Assembly (NCBI GenBank): GCA_002083635.1
Contig: MSXP01000006.1
Span: 76,549-140,548, forward strand
Reading direction: 5' to 3'
DNA length: 64,000 bases
Source of the DNA: Proteobacteria bacterium ST_bin12
GTDB lineage: Bacteria; Pseudomonadota; Gammaproteobacteria; Burkholderiales; Methylophilaceae
The first letter of the stretch is position 1; each line of letters begins with the position of its first letter. Below, in pieces: positions 35,816 to 44,504 of this stretch. The translations under genes were made by a program, and so were the position numbers. The notes beneath the pieces were generated by a model. It was not told the DNA's origin and made no database searches. It worked only from the letters and a program-made list of their open reading frames with translations.

Positions 35816-37330
35816 TTATTCAATTTCCAACTGTGGGCGGCCAGCCTCTGGCCAATCTAAATGGTAGAACTGACCACGCGGCTGATCTTTACGCTCATAC
35901 GTATGCGCGCCAAAATAATCACGCTGACCTTGCAATAAGTTAGCTGGCAAATCTGCGCTGCGGTAACCATCATAATACGCTAACGCTGCCGAAAAACCTT
36001 GTGCTGGAATGCCGTTGGTGACTGCCAAGGCAATCACTTTACGCCAGCCTGCTTGACCGTCATTCATCGAGTTAGTGAAATACGGGTCTAGCATCAAGTT
36101 TTTCAATCGAGAATTTAATGCATAAGCATCAGTAATTTTTTGCAAGAAACGGGCGCGGATGATACAACCACCACGCCAAATTTGCGCGATTTCACCAAAG
36201 TTTAGTTTCCAATTGTAAGCCACTTGCGCTTTGTCCATTAACTGGAAACCTTGTGCGTAGGCACAGATTTTTGAGCAATACAGCGCATTTTTAATCGCTT
36301 CGATAATCGCGGCTTTATCTGTTTCTTTTACTAGCACTGGGCCTTTTAAGATTTTGCTGGCTTCAACACGCTCTTCTTTTAAGCTTGATAACGCGCGTGC
36401 ATAAACCGCTGCAGCAATCGCATTCGCTGGTGCGCCTAATTCAAGCGCATTCGCTGCTGTCCATTGACCAGTCCCTTTTTGACCAGCAGTATCTAAAATT
36501 TGGTCTACCAAGAAGCCTTTGCCTGCAGGGTCTTTTTGCTGCAAGATATCCGCAGTAATTTCAATCAAGAAGCTTGATAATTCGCCTTTATTCCATTCAG
36601 CAAATACTTTACCAATTTCATCTGCTGGCATGCCAAGCAAGTTTTTCATGAGCCAGTAAGCTTCGCAAATCAATTGCATATCGATATATTCAATACCGTT
36701 GTGCACCATTTTTACGTAATGGCCAGCGCCGTCTGGGCCGATGTACTCAGCACATGAGAAACCGCCTTCAACTGGTTTGCCAGGTGCGCCGCCTTCTAAT
36801 GGCTCGCCTGTTACGGCATCTACTTTAGCGGCAATGTCGCGCCAAATTGGCTCTAATGAAGACCATGCTTTGCGTGTGCCTGATGGCATTAATGAAGGGC
36901 CGAAACGCGCGCCAGTTTCGCCACCTGAAACGCCAGAACCGATAAATTCGATGCCTTTAGCGACCAATTCTTTTTCGCGGCGGATGGTGTCTGTCCATAA
37001 TGAGTTGCCGCCATCAATGATGATGTCGCCTTGCTCTAAGAAAGGCAACAATGCGTTTATCGTAACATCGGTCGCGCTACCCGCTTTAACCAATAAGATG
37101 ATTTTGCGTGGGCGTTTGATGCTTAATACGAAAGAAGCCAAATCGGCATGTCCAACCACATTTTCATGTGAAGGTTCATTTTTTTTGCATTCTTCTACGA
37201 ATGCAGTCATTTTTTTAGGGTCGCGGTTGTAAACAGCGATGGTGTAGCCGTGATCGGCAATATTCAGGGCTAAATTTTGGCCCATGACAGCTAGGCCTAC
37301 TAGGCCAATATCAGCATTTTTTGTGGTCAT
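35816..37330 (-). CDS. gnd: 6-phosphogluconate dehydrogenase, decarboxylating
   Basis: Gnd oxidises 6-phosphogluconate to ribulose 5-phosphate, CO2 and NAD(P)H. In ribulose-monophosphate methylotrophs this closes the dissimilatory formaldehyde oxidation cycle. The 504-aa enzyme has the dinucleotide motif G-L-A-V-M-G-Q-N-L-A-L-N, the catalytic G-G-x-x-G-x-K region (H-Y-V-K-M-V-H-N-G-I-E-Y), and the late R-G-G-C-I-I-R-A. It is longer than the 468-aa E. coli enzyme, mainly through the C-terminus and an insertion near residues 175-200. It stands alone on the minus strand with a 168-bp upstream region. Confidence 0.96.
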   Translation of the reverse strand: MTTKNADIGLVGLAVMGQNLALNIADHGYTIAVYNRDPKKMTAFVEECKKNEPSHENVVGHADLASFVLSIKRPRKIILLVKAGSATDVTINALLPFLEQGDIIIDGGNSLWTDTIRREKELVAKGIEFIGSGVSGGETGARFGPSLMPSGTRKAWSSLEPIWRDIAAKVDAVTGEPLEGGAPGKPVEGGFSCAEYIGPDGAGHYVKMVHNGIEYIDMQLICEAYWLMKNLLGMPADEIGKVFAEWNKGELSSFLIEITADILQQKDPAGKGFLVDQILDTAGQKGTGQWTAANALELGAPANAIAAAVYARALSSLKEERVEASKILKGPVLVKETDKAAIIEAIKNALYCSKICAYAQGFQLMDKAQVAYNWKLNFGEIAQIWRGGCIIRARFLQKITDAYALNSRLKNLMLDPYFTNSMNDGQAGWRKVIALAVTNGIPAQGFSAALAYYDGYRSADLPANLLQGQRDYFGAHTYERKDQPRGQFYHLDWPEAGRPQLEIE

Positions 37331-37498
37331 ATCATTCTCTAAAATTAATTAAATGGGTAATTTAAACTAACAAAAACAAAAGCTTGTGACTATTGCTTCA
37401 GCATTACTTAGGTATTACTAGACATTACTAAATACTACATTTACTACAAAAATGTTAACGCCCCGTTGCGTTAACATTAATGAAACATTGCTATAAAT

Positions 37499-38233
37499 CT
37501 ATAGTGTATTTCTAAACATTTGTATGGCCAATTGATACCCTGTCATCGCCAACTGCGGGTCATAACGCTCACCTTCGTCACGCATAAATGCGTGTTGGCC
37601 ATTAAATTCATGCCATGAGAAAGTTAAGTTCGCTTCGGTGAGCTTTTGGTTCACTAATACGCGACCAGCGGTAGGAATATGATTATCTTGTTTGCCCCAA
37701 ATCATCATCAACTCGCCTTTGATATCGGCTAGTCTTTCCATGCTGTGTTGATTGGGTTTATTGGGGATAATATTCGTATGTAAATCGGTGGCATAAAAAC
37801 AAGCGGTGGCTTTTACTTCTGGTTGTAGCGCAGCACGAAACGCTAAATGCCCGCCGATGCAGAAACCCATTGCACCCAAATTACCGTTGTACCAATCTTG
37901 CGTGCCTAAATATTCAATCATGGCGCGGTTATCGGTGTCATAGCCTTGCACATCTTTGGCAGCTTTATCTGCATTACCCTTTTCGCGGCCAGCATCGTCG
38001 TAGCCCAAAACCGTACCAATTGGGTTTAGCTCGTGAAACACCTCAGGCACCAAAACAGCATAACCTTGTCCTGCCATCATTTGCGCCGCGCGCTCAATAG
38101 GCCCTGTTTGCTGGAATATTTCGGAATAAAACAAGATGGCTGCGACTGGTTTGCTGTGAATGGGACGGTGCACATAAGTACGCATAACGCCAGTTGGGGT
38201 GTTTATATCAACAACATGCGTTTGAATTTGCAT
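37499..38233 (-). CDS. Dienelactone hydrolase family protein
   Basis: The 244-aa alpha/beta hydrolase has the DLH triad C125 (M-G-F-C-I-G-G-H), D183 (G-K-Q-D-N-H) and H214 (G-Q-H-A-F). Members cleave dienelactones, but many act on unknown esters. It is divergent from the serine protease pair (about 200 bp) and has no aromatic-degradation neighbours, so the dienelactone substrate is unlikely to be the physiological one. Confidence 0.88.
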   Translation of the reverse strand: MQIQTHVVDINTPTGVMRTYVHRPIHSKPVAAILFYSEIFQQTGPIERAAQMMAGQGYAVLVPEVFHELNPIGTVLGYDDAGREKGNADKAAKDVQGYDTDNRAMIEYLGTQDWYNGNLGAMGFCIGGHLAFRAALQPEVKATACFYATDLHTNIIPNKPNQHSMERLADIKGELMMIWGKQDNHIPTAGRVLVNQKLTEANLTFSWHEFNGQHAFMRDEGERYDPQLAMTGYQLAIQMFRNTL

Positions 38234-38431
38234 TATTTTATTCCAAGGCTTAAATTAAAGATTTGTATTTTTGTGATTAATATTTTATTAAGTACAATAT
38301 TTTACAGGGGTTTAAGGTGCTTTTCACGCATAATTTTGTGTTAAGTGGCTTAATATGTTTTTATATTGTTGCAGAATTATTTTTTTAAAGGGTTGTCATT
38401 TAACGTACACATCACTACAGAAAGCAATTAT

Positions 38432-39466
38432 ATGCGCCTAGCATTCTTGGTTTTAGGGCTTTTTTTTAGCCAAATTTCTACTGCAGAACCCAGCTCAGAC
38501 CTCACTTACAAGCTTAAAGCATCAGTTGTAAAAGTACATGTTTCTACCAAAACTGGTGGTCATGGTGTAGGCACTGGTGTGGTGGTTGCTAAAGATTTAG
38601 TAGCAACTAATTGCCATGTGTTAGCGAATGCAACGGGTGTCAAAATCACAAAATTTGGCGATAGTCATGCGCCTGTGAGTTTAAGAGCCGATTGGAAGCA
38701 TGATCTATGTATTTTACGCTTTCAGTATGTAGACCTAGCCGCTGTTGAGTTGGGTGATTCTGAGCAATTAAAATATGAGCAAACCATGTTTTCTATTGGT
38801 TTCCCTGGTGGCCCGCCCAAACCACAAGTAACGCATGGCAAAATCAAAGCTTTGTATCCATTGGATAATGGTCAAGTTGTGCGCACTGATGCTTCATTTG
38901 TGATGGGTGCAAGCGGCAGTCCTGTATTTGATGATGATGGCAAATTAATCGCCATTAGCACCTTTAAAAGCCCAGGTCGTGGCGCTTATTTCTATAATAT
39001 TCCTGTTAAATGGGTAAAAGAGCTTTTAGCTGCACCCGATTCTGTCGAAACTACTTCATTGAAAACAGACGACAGCCCTTTTTGGGATGCTTTAGAAGAA
39101 AACCGTCCGTATTTTATGCGCGTGGTATTGCCGTATCAAAATGATAAATGGGATGAGTTATATGCCGTTGCGCAAGCTTGGGTGAAAGCCGAACCGACGA
39201 GTGCAGAGGCGCACTACTATTTGGGTGTGGCGGAAGACAAATTAGGCAATACTGCGCATGCCAAACCACTCTTTGCAAAAGCACTTCAGCTTTATCCACA
39301 ACACCCAGCGACCTTACAAGCATTGGGTAAAATTGCAAAGCGGGAAGATAATCAATCTGAGCTAAATCGTCTAAAAATGGCGATGAAAGATGTGAACAAT
39401 GATGTATTAACCGAATTTAATGAAGCAATCAATCCAGCCGTTAACGAAACCCCGAGCGTGCAATAG
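38432..39466 (+). CDS. Secreted trypsin-like protease with TPR tail, copy A
   Basis: The protein (344 aa from the ATG at 38432) has a signal peptide (Q-I-S-T-A-E-P), then a trypsin-like domain with triad H62 (T-N-C-H), D91 (K-H-D-L-C-I-L) and S161 (G-A-S-G-S-P). A C-terminal TPR region follows (A-E-A-H-Y-Y-L-G-V-A-E-D-K-L-G-N, then P-A-T-L-Q-A-L-G). I chose this start over the upstream in-frame one because it puts the signal at the N-terminus. It is followed with 1-nt overlap by a paralogue. It resembles HtrA-like periplasmic proteases without PDZ domains; the substrate is unknown. Confidence 0.85.
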   Translation: MRLAFLVLGLFFSQISTAEPSSDLTYKLKASVVKVHVSTKTGGHGVGTGVVVAKDLVATNCHVLANATGVKITKFGDSHAPVSLRADWKHDLCILRFQYVDLAAVELGDSEQLKYEQTMFSIGFPGGPPKPQVTHGKIKALYPLDNGQVVRTDASFVMGASGSPVFDDDGKLIAISTFKSPGRGAYFYNIPVKWVKELLAAPDSVETTSLKTDDSPFWDALEENRPYFMRVVLPYQNDKWDELYAVAQAWVKAEPTSAEAHYYLGVAEDKLGNTAHAKPLFAKALQLYPQHPATLQALGKIAKREDNQSELNRLKMAMKDVNNDVLTEFNEAINPAVNETPSVQ

Positions 39467-40518
39467 TGCTGAATAAATTTTTAGTACTATTTTTGTTAAG
39501 TAGCTCGCTGGCGCACGCAGAAGATACAGGAGTTTTTCCTAACGCAGCTAGTGTTGCAGAAACACACAGCGCCAACCCAAGCGATGCGCTTTTATATCAA
39601 CTAAAAGAGTCAATGGTAAAAGTGAGCAGTACTGTAAAAAGTGGCGGGCATGGTTACGGCACCGGGATTGCCATATCCAAAGACCATGTGGTGACTAATT
39701 GCCATGTATTGCAAGATTCTAACGGCATGAGCATTACTAAATGGGGTGAAGCTTTTGCGCCTGTTGCCATGATTGCAGACTGGGAACACGATATTTGTAT
39801 TATGCGTTTTGAGTGGGCTAACTTAAAGCCTGTGCAGATGGGCGATTCTGAAACTTTGCGCTATGAGCAGCCGATTATTTCTATCTCGATGCCCGGCGAT
39901 TCGCCTGCGCCTTATGTCACGTTAGGCAAAATCAAAGCGCTGTACACATTTGATGGTGCAAACGTCATGCGCGCATCTGCTGCTTTTGCAATCGGCGCGA
40001 GCGGTAGTCCTGTGTTTGATTATGATGGCAAATTGATTGCGATTAGCACGTTAAAAAGCCCTGGCCAAAAAGCCTATTTTTACAATATGCCGATTAAATG
40101 GGTAAAAGAATTATTAACCAAACCTGAAATTCCGCTGTATCAAGCTTCAAAAAGCCCTTTTTGGGATGCACCTGATGAAGCAAGGCCATTTTTTATGCGC
40201 GTGGTTTTGCCATACCAAAACGGTCATTGGGCAGAACTAAAAACGGTAGCTGAAAATTGGTTAAAACAAGAGCCAAATAGCACAGAGGCTTTGTATTATT
40301 TAGGCTTCGCAGAGCAAAATTTGGGCAATATAAAAGCGGCGAATCAATATTATCAACAATTATTAAAACAACATCCGAATCACCCAGCTACATTAATCGC
40401 TTTAGGATTGATGGCTAACAAAGCAGGCAATTTGGCGGAAGTTGAAAAAACACATATTGCGCTGAAAGCAATTGATAGCGCGTTAGATGAGGAATTTATT
40501 GAAGCTTTAAAACAATAA
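39466..40518 (+). CDS. Secreted trypsin-like protease with TPR tail, copy B
   Basis: The 350-aa tandem paralogue of the preceding gene begins at a GTG that overlaps its stop by 1 nt. It has a signal (S-L-A-H-A-E-D), triad H80 (T-N-C-H), D109 (E-H-D-I-C-I-M) and S179 (G-A-S-G-S-P), and the same C-terminal TPR array (A-L-Y-Y-L-G-F-A-E-Q-N-L-G-N). Conserved blocks such as F-Y-N-M-P-I-K-W-V-K-E-L-L are shared with copy A, so this is a local duplication with divergence. Both triads are intact, so both copies are probably active. Confidence 0.86.
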   Translation: MLNKFLVLFLLSSSLAHAEDTGVFPNAASVAETHSANPSDALLYQLKESMVKVSSTVKSGGHGYGTGIAISKDHVVTNCHVLQDSNGMSITKWGEAFAPVAMIADWEHDICIMRFEWANLKPVQMGDSETLRYEQPIISISMPGDSPAPYVTLGKIKALYTFDGANVMRASAAFAIGASGSPVFDYDGKLIAISTLKSPGQKAYFYNMPIKWVKELLTKPEIPLYQASKSPFWDAPDEARPFFMRVVLPYQNGHWAELKTVAENWLKQEPNSTEALYYLGFAEQNLGNIKAANQYYQQLLKQHPNHPATLIALGLMANKAGNLAEVEKTHIALKAIDSALDEEFIEALKQ

Positions 40519-40557
40519 TGCTTTTAAATAATAATTTAAGCAAAATAAATGGTTAAG

Positions 40558-40920
40558 TTAAACATGCACCAATTGCTTAAATCCACCACAAGCCATGCGT
40601 TTGCAATCAAAAATTGGGTTTGCCATATCCATCATATCTTTCATGCGTGGGTCGGCAAATATTTTTGCGTTAGCTATATCTCTGGCTTCTTTTGATGCGT
40701 AAACCACCCACGCAAAAATAATTGTTTCATCTGGTTTTGCGTTAGCAAGCTCTGTAAACGATAGCACGCCTTCTACATTCAAATCATCCGCAACACATTC
40801 CCAATAATCCAATGCGCCATGTTCTTTAAAAACAATCGCGGCTTTTTCTGCCATGATGCGATAGTCTTCTACGCGCGTTGCGGGCAAAGGAATCACAAAT
40901 CCATCAATATATCTGCTCAT
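40558..40920 (-). CDS. DUF1428 (YbaA-like) protein
   Basis: The 120-aa protein matches the DUF1428 dimeric alpha-beta barrel family: M-S-R-Y-I-D-G-F-V-I-P-L-P, A-L-D-Y-W-E-C-V-A-D-D, F-A-W-V-V-Y-x-S-K-E-x-R-D, F-D-C-K-R-M-A-C-G-G-F. Function unknown. It converges on the protease pair and lies upstream of a zinc-ribbon gene on the same strand (28 nt after it). Confidence 0.87.
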   Translation of the reverse strand: MSRYIDGFVIPLPATRVEDYRIMAEKAAIVFKEHGALDYWECVADDLNVEGVLSFTELANAKPDETIIFAWVVYASKEARDIANAKIFADPRMKDMMDMANPIFDCKRMACGGFKQLVHV

Positions 40921-40948
40921 CGCTGATTCTCAATAAAAATAAATGCTG

Positions 40949-41167
40949 TTAATAATCTGCCGCACGACCAGTTGAATAGCCCTGTGGCACATCATTTTGC
41001 CATTCGCCACAGTCGTTGCAACGGTGATCATGCATCGTGAGGCTGACAGTGAGATTTGAACCGTTACAAAACTTACAGCTAACAGGATGAATGGGGGCGG
41101 TTTTGTGATGCGTTTCATGATGCTCAGTCGCCACTTTGCTGCTGCCTAAACCATATTTGTTGTCCAT
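40949..41167 (-). CDS. Small zinc-ribbon protein, 72 aa
   Basis: The 72-aa protein has two C-x-x-C knuckles (C-K-F-C-N-G and C-N-D-C-G-E) and a His-rich N-terminus (H-H-E-T-H-H), which suggests a single bound zinc. I do not recognise a named family. It precedes the DUF1428 gene on the same strand and follows the sua5 gene's end by 89 bp. An overlapping 62-aa frame on the same strand is rejected because the zinc-ribbon frame is far more protein-like. Confidence 0.75.
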   Translation of the reverse strand: MDNKYGLGSSKVATEHHETHHKTAPIHPVSCKFCNGSNLTVSLTMHDHRCNDCGEWQNDVPQGYSTGRAADY

Positions 41168-41256
41168 CTCTTTACTCCAAAATTTGGTCTCAAAAAACGA
41201 TTAAGTACACATTAAGTTACTCGCTTTTTTCTCAAAAAACAAGCATTAATCCTGAG

Positions 41257-42225
41257 TTAGATGCCGTGCGCAGCACGCTTTAGACGATCCAAAATCGCCA
41301 ACCATTCTGGCGTATTAGGTGGCATTAAAACCAACAATTGCGCTACATTTAGCGCGTCCAAGCGATGAAGCGATTCATACAAATGTTCTGCTACATAGGC
41401 AGCATTTCTAGGCAAATGTATGCAATGAAAGTTGGCGCTTAGAGGTTGCGATGCATTGTCGTCAATAATTAAAGCGGCACAAGTTAAATCAGCACAAATA
41501 TGAGTGCTATTTTGCTGATATGCGGTTAATTTAGCCAGACTATCAAATAACTTAACCGGTGTTTTGGGTGAATAATGCAAGAGATGCTGCCCTGGCGCTT
41601 TTGGTAAGTTAGCAGCACCCACTATTGTTGACTTGCCTGCAATCGCGCTAATTTGCGCCTCAGTAATCATGCCGTGGCGCAGCAATTGCCAATTATCACC
41701 CGCCACACTCACAATGGTTGATTCAATCCCAACTTGGCAAGCACCGCCATCCAGCACGGCAATTTCGTCACCCAAACCAGCTGTCACATGCGCTGCCGTG
41801 GTTGGGCTAAGTTGCGTATATTTGTTGGCAGATGGCGCAGCAAGCGCCAAACCACTTTCGTTAAGCAATTGCAAGGTCAGCGCATGGCTAGGAACGCGTA
41901 GCGCCACTGTGGGCTCATTGGCTCTAACAACCGCAGAAACAGTATCTTTAGCTGGCAACACCAAGGTAAATGGGCCCGGCCAAAAGGCTAAAGCTAATTT
42001 TTGTGCCAGCGGCGAAAACTCAGCCGCCCAATCTACCACTTGCGCCATATCGCCAATGTGCACAATCAATGGATTGTCTGCAGGGCGTTGTTTAACCGCA
42101 TAAATCTGGCGCAAGGCCAATTCATTGGTCGCGTCTGCCGCCAAGCCATAAACCGTTTCGGTAGGAATCGCCACTACCTCGCCCGCTTTAAGCATGGCAA
42201 TTGCTTGATTTAAATGAACGCGCAT
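41257..42225 (-). CDS. Threonylcarbamoyl-AMP synthase (Sua5 type)
   Basis: The 322-aa protein has the YrdC/Sua5 domain (about 8-190: I-P-T-E-T-V-Y-G-L-A-A-D-A, V-K-x-R-P-x-x-N-P-L-I-V-H, P-S-A-N-K-Y-T-Q-L-S-P-T, L-D-G-G-x-C-Q-V-G-I-E-S-T). A C-terminal Sua5 domain (about 220-320) marks the longer type, not the short TsaC. It makes threonylcarbamoyl-AMP for t6A modification of ANN-decoding tRNAs. It is a single-gene unit divergent from a cupin gene. Confidence 0.94.
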   Translation of the reverse strand: MRVHLNQAIAMLKAGEVVAIPTETVYGLAADATNELALRQIYAVKQRPADNPLIVHIGDMAQVVDWAAEFSPLAQKLALAFWPGPFTLVLPAKDTVSAVVRANEPTVALRVPSHALTLQLLNESGLALAAPSANKYTQLSPTTAAHVTAGLGDEIAVLDGGACQVGIESTIVSVAGDNWQLLRHGMITEAQISAIAGKSTIVGAANLPKAPGQHLLHYSPKTPVKLFDSLAKLTAYQQNSTHICADLTCAALIIDDNASQPLSANFHCIHLPRNAAYVAEHLYESLHRLDALNVAQLLVLMPPNTPEWLAILDRLKRAAHGI

Positions 42226-42330
42226 AAATTAACTTGCATAATCATTGATTAGATTTAAAAAACCATTTTACTATTGATACGCTAAAATAAGGTTTTAACC
42301 CATTAAAATCCCTATATAAAGAGTCTAAAT

Positions 42331-42654
42331 ATGTCACAAATCACTGTAGAAAAAAATCCTGCTCAAAGCCGTTTAGATACACTTAACGTTAAAAAATGGG
42401 CAACTTGGCAAAAAGAAGTGTCTGTCTTTCCGTGGACTTTTCCTGAGCAAGAAATCGCCTATATTTTAGAAGGTGAATGTGTAATTACGCCAACAGGCGG
42501 CGCACCTGTTACTTTTGGCAAAGGCGATTTAGTGACATTTCCTGCAGGCATGACAGCCAGTTGGGAAGTAAAACAGCCTCTGCACAAACATTATAAATTA
42601 GATGGCAATGCGCTCAGCCAAATGTGGCTAAGACTTAAACTAAAATTCAAGTAG
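42331..42654 (+). CDS. Cupin domain protein
   Basis: The 107-aa protein is a single cupin: E-Q-E-I-A-Y-I-L-E-G-E-C-V-I-T-P-T-G-G-A-P-V-T-F-G-K-G-D-L-V-T-F-P-A-G. It belongs to the small W-x-W-x-x-x-E-cupin group (DUF861-like) and lacks the full H-x-H motif, so metal binding is uncertain. Function unknown. It has its own ribosome site and stands divergent to sua5. Confidence 0.8.
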   Translation: MSQITVEKNPAQSRLDTLNVKKWATWQKEVSVFPWTFPEQEIAYILEGECVITPTGGAPVTFGKGDLVTFPAGMTASWEVKQPLHKHYKLDGNALSQMWLRLKLKFK

Positions 42655-42741
42655 CCCACCACAATATCGCGCATTTTTTAACACTATCATCCAAAAATGA
42701 ACACTTTTGCTATTTTAAATAGACGGATGCTGATTGAAAAA

Positions 42742-42814
42742 TATGCCAACTGCTTTGAAAGTCTTATTTCTGCAAGGTTTTGAACATTAATATTTCTGAA
42801 GTGCAGTTGGCATA
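42742..42814. repeat. 12-bp inverted repeat flanking sigma-54 region
   Basis: TATGCCAACTGC (42742-42753) and GCAGTTGGCATA (42803-42814) are perfect inverse copies separated by 49 nt. The right arm overlaps the -24 box of the candidate sigma-54 promoter, so it could be an operator or activator site. Confidence 0.65.
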
Positions 42815-42823
42815 ACTTCTGCT
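42808..42823 (+). promoter_or_regulatory. Candidate sigma-54 promoter
   Basis: TGGCATAACTTCTGCT has the -24 GG and -12 GC at the required spacing and differs from TGGCAC-N5-TTGCW at two bases. It lies 67 bp before the ATG of the small gene at 42875, which has a good ribosome site. Confidence 0.55.
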
Positions 42824-42874
42824 TATCATCAAATGTAGTCTCGCAAAAACTAGATGATGAAAAGGGGTTATAAA

Positions 42875-43066
42875 ATGGCTAGACAAAAACGTAGTGAAAC
42901 AGTGCTTCCCAACAAAATGAAAGACTTAGAGTTGCGCTCGGATGACTTTGCAGGCGATGAGCTTGAAGAGTATAGCGAAACTGGCGTTGAGGTCGGTTTG
43001 AAATTTAAAGGCCAAGAAATTGAAGAAAGCTATGGCGGCTTTGATGGATATGCACTAGGTATTTAG
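42875..43066 (+). CDS. Small acidic unknown protein, 63 aa
   Basis: From the ATG at 42875 (ribosome site AAAAGGGG) the gene encodes 63 residues: a basic start (M-A-R-Q-K-R-S-E-T-V), then an acidic body (D-D-F-A-G-D-E-L-E-E-Y) and a Gly-rich end (Y-G-G-F-D-G-Y-A-L-G-I). No membrane helix or signal is visible. I do not recognise the family. A candidate sigma-54 promoter and a perfect inverted repeat upstream suggest conditional expression. It converges on alkB. Confidence 0.7.
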   Translation: MARQKRSETVLPNKMKDLELRSDDFAGDELEEYSETGVEVGLKFKGQEIEESYGGFDGYALGI

Positions 43067-43084
43067 TGCTTGCGTAAGCCGTCA

Positions 43085-43768
43085 TTAACCCGCTTTGCGG
43101 AACGTTAAATTTACTCGGTGCTGATTGAGATAGTCATTTTGCTGAGCATTTAAGTTGTGAGGTACGCTCGCTTTAATCGGCAAAATGCCGTGAAAATTTA
43201 AACGCGTTTTACCGCCCCACACCAGCACATCACCATGTTGCAAGGGCATTTTAAGTGGCTTGTCGGTGCGCTTGGCACCACCAAACAAAAACACTGCTGA
43301 TAATCCCAGTGATACGCTGACAATCGGTTGATTAAAATCCACTTCGTTTTTATCTTGATGCAGACCCATGCTGGCACCCACTTTGTAGCGATTAATTAAA
43401 CAAGCATCTGGCACAAAACCATCAAAACCTGCCGCACTTGCTGCTTGTTTTGCCAAACCCACAAACGCATCTGGCATTAGCGGCCACGGCTGATTCGTAT
43501 TTGGATCTAGCGCATCATAGCGATAACCTTTACGGTCGCTCACCCAGCCCAAATCACCACAATTAGTCATGGAGGCAGACATCGCAAAACCCATTGGCGT
43601 CATCATATGCCGCAACGGTGCTTGATTAATCACATTTGCCAAATTTTGCAAAATGGCTGATTCGATCTGCGCAGTATAGTTTTTTAATAACCAAACTTCA
43701 GGCAAAATTTCTTGTATAGCGGGTGTATTGTTTTCAAACAAATCCATGCCAGCATTCAAATGAATCAT
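43085..43768 (-). CDS. alkB: AlkB-type DNA repair dioxygenase
   Basis: AlkB is an Fe(II)/2-oxoglutarate dioxygenase that reverses 1-methyladenine and 3-methylcytosine damage. The 227-aa protein has the iron triad H137-x-D139 (L-H-Q-D-K-N-E) and H193 (N-F-H-G-I-L), the substrate loop M-T-N-C-G-D-L-G-W, and the C-terminal R-V-N-L-T-F-R. Length fits E. coli AlkB (216). It is divergent from the alkA-like gene with only 40 bp between, so the two share a control region. A start at the second Met (43747) is also possible. Confidence 0.95.
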   Translation of the reverse strand: MIHLNAGMDLFENNTPAIQEILPEVWLLKNYTAQIESAILQNLANVINQAPLRHMMTPMGFAMSASMTNCGDLGWVSDRKGYRYDALDPNTNQPWPLMPDAFVGLAKQAASAAGFDGFVPDACLINRYKVGASMGLHQDKNEVDFNQPIVSVSLGLSAVFLFGGAKRTDKPLKMPLQHGDVLVWGGKTRLNFHGILPIKASVPHNLNAQQNDYLNQHRVNLTFRKAG

Positions 43769-43808
43769 TTATATTCTTAACAGTTTACATCGGTCAAAGT
43801 TCACCGCT

Positions 43809-44429
43809 ATGATACATAGTATGTACACATATCAAGCAGCTAGCGATTTTTTAAGCGCCATAGATGACGATTGGGCAAGACTCATCTCAACGGTTGGGCC
43901 ATGTGCATTTGAAACCAGACCAGAACATGAGCCATATCAAGCCTTAGTACGCGCGGTGGCTTATCAGCAATTGCATGGCAAAGCAGGCGATGCGATTATT
44001 AAGCGCTTTTTGGCGATTTATGGCGATAAGTATCCGACGTCTGATCAATTATTAGCTACAGAGTTTGATGCCCTGCGCGCTTGTGGATTTTCTGCGCGCA
44101 AAATTGAAACGATTAAAGGGATTGCAGAAGGTGCTATAAGTGGCCTTGTGCCATCTAGATTAGATGCCGACGCAATGCCAGACGATGATCTAATTAAGCG
44201 CTTAGTTGAATTAAAAGGCATAGGCCGCTGGACAGTAGAAATGCTGATGATTTTTACGCTAAAGCGTTTGGATATATTGCCAGCCGACGATTTTGGTGTC
44301 GTGCAAGGCTACAAGCGACTTAAAAGCTTACAAAATGCACCAAGTCGCAAAGAAATTACCGAAATCGGCAAGGCTTGGAGCCCTTACAGGACCATTGCAA
44401 GCTGGTATTTGTGGCGCGCGCCAAAATAA
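43809..44429 (+). CDS. DNA-3-methyladenine glycosylase (AlkA-like)
   Basis: The 206-aa HhH-GPD glycosylase has the hairpin L-V-E-L-K-G-I-G-R-W-T-V-E-M and the catalytic Asp in L-P-A-D-D-F-G-V. It lacks the N-terminal domain of E. coli AlkA (282 aa), like the shorter AlkA/MAG-type enzymes. It removes alkylated bases. The divergent layout with alkB suggests a joint alkylation response. ada itself is not in the window. A terminator follows. Confidence 0.92.
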   Translation: MIHSMYTYQAASDFLSAIDDDWARLISTVGPCAFETRPEHEPYQALVRAVAYQQLHGKAGDAIIKRFLAIYGDKYPTSDQLLATEFDALRACGFSARKIETIKGIAEGAISGLVPSRLDADAMPDDDLIKRLVELKGIGRWTVEMLMIFTLKRLDILPADDFGVVQGYKRLKSLQNAPSRKEITEIGKAWSPYRTIASWYLWRAPK

Positions 44430-44452
44430 CTTAACACTATTTTCGAGCCGAA

Positions 44453-44487
44453 AAAAGCGGGCATAACTTACGTTATCTCCCGCTTTT
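44453..44487. terminator. Terminator between alkA-like and fasciclin genes
   Basis: AAAAGCGGG / CCCGCTTTT arms with an inner ATAAC/GTTAT stem. It lies between convergent genes and can serve both. Confidence 0.85.
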
Positions 44488-44504
44488 GTTTTACCTAAAA
44501 AGAT

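Noticed and set aside
40930..41118. 62-aa frame overlapping the zinc-ribbon gene
   Set aside because: Same strand, other frame; it lacks the paired cysteine knuckles and a ribosome site.
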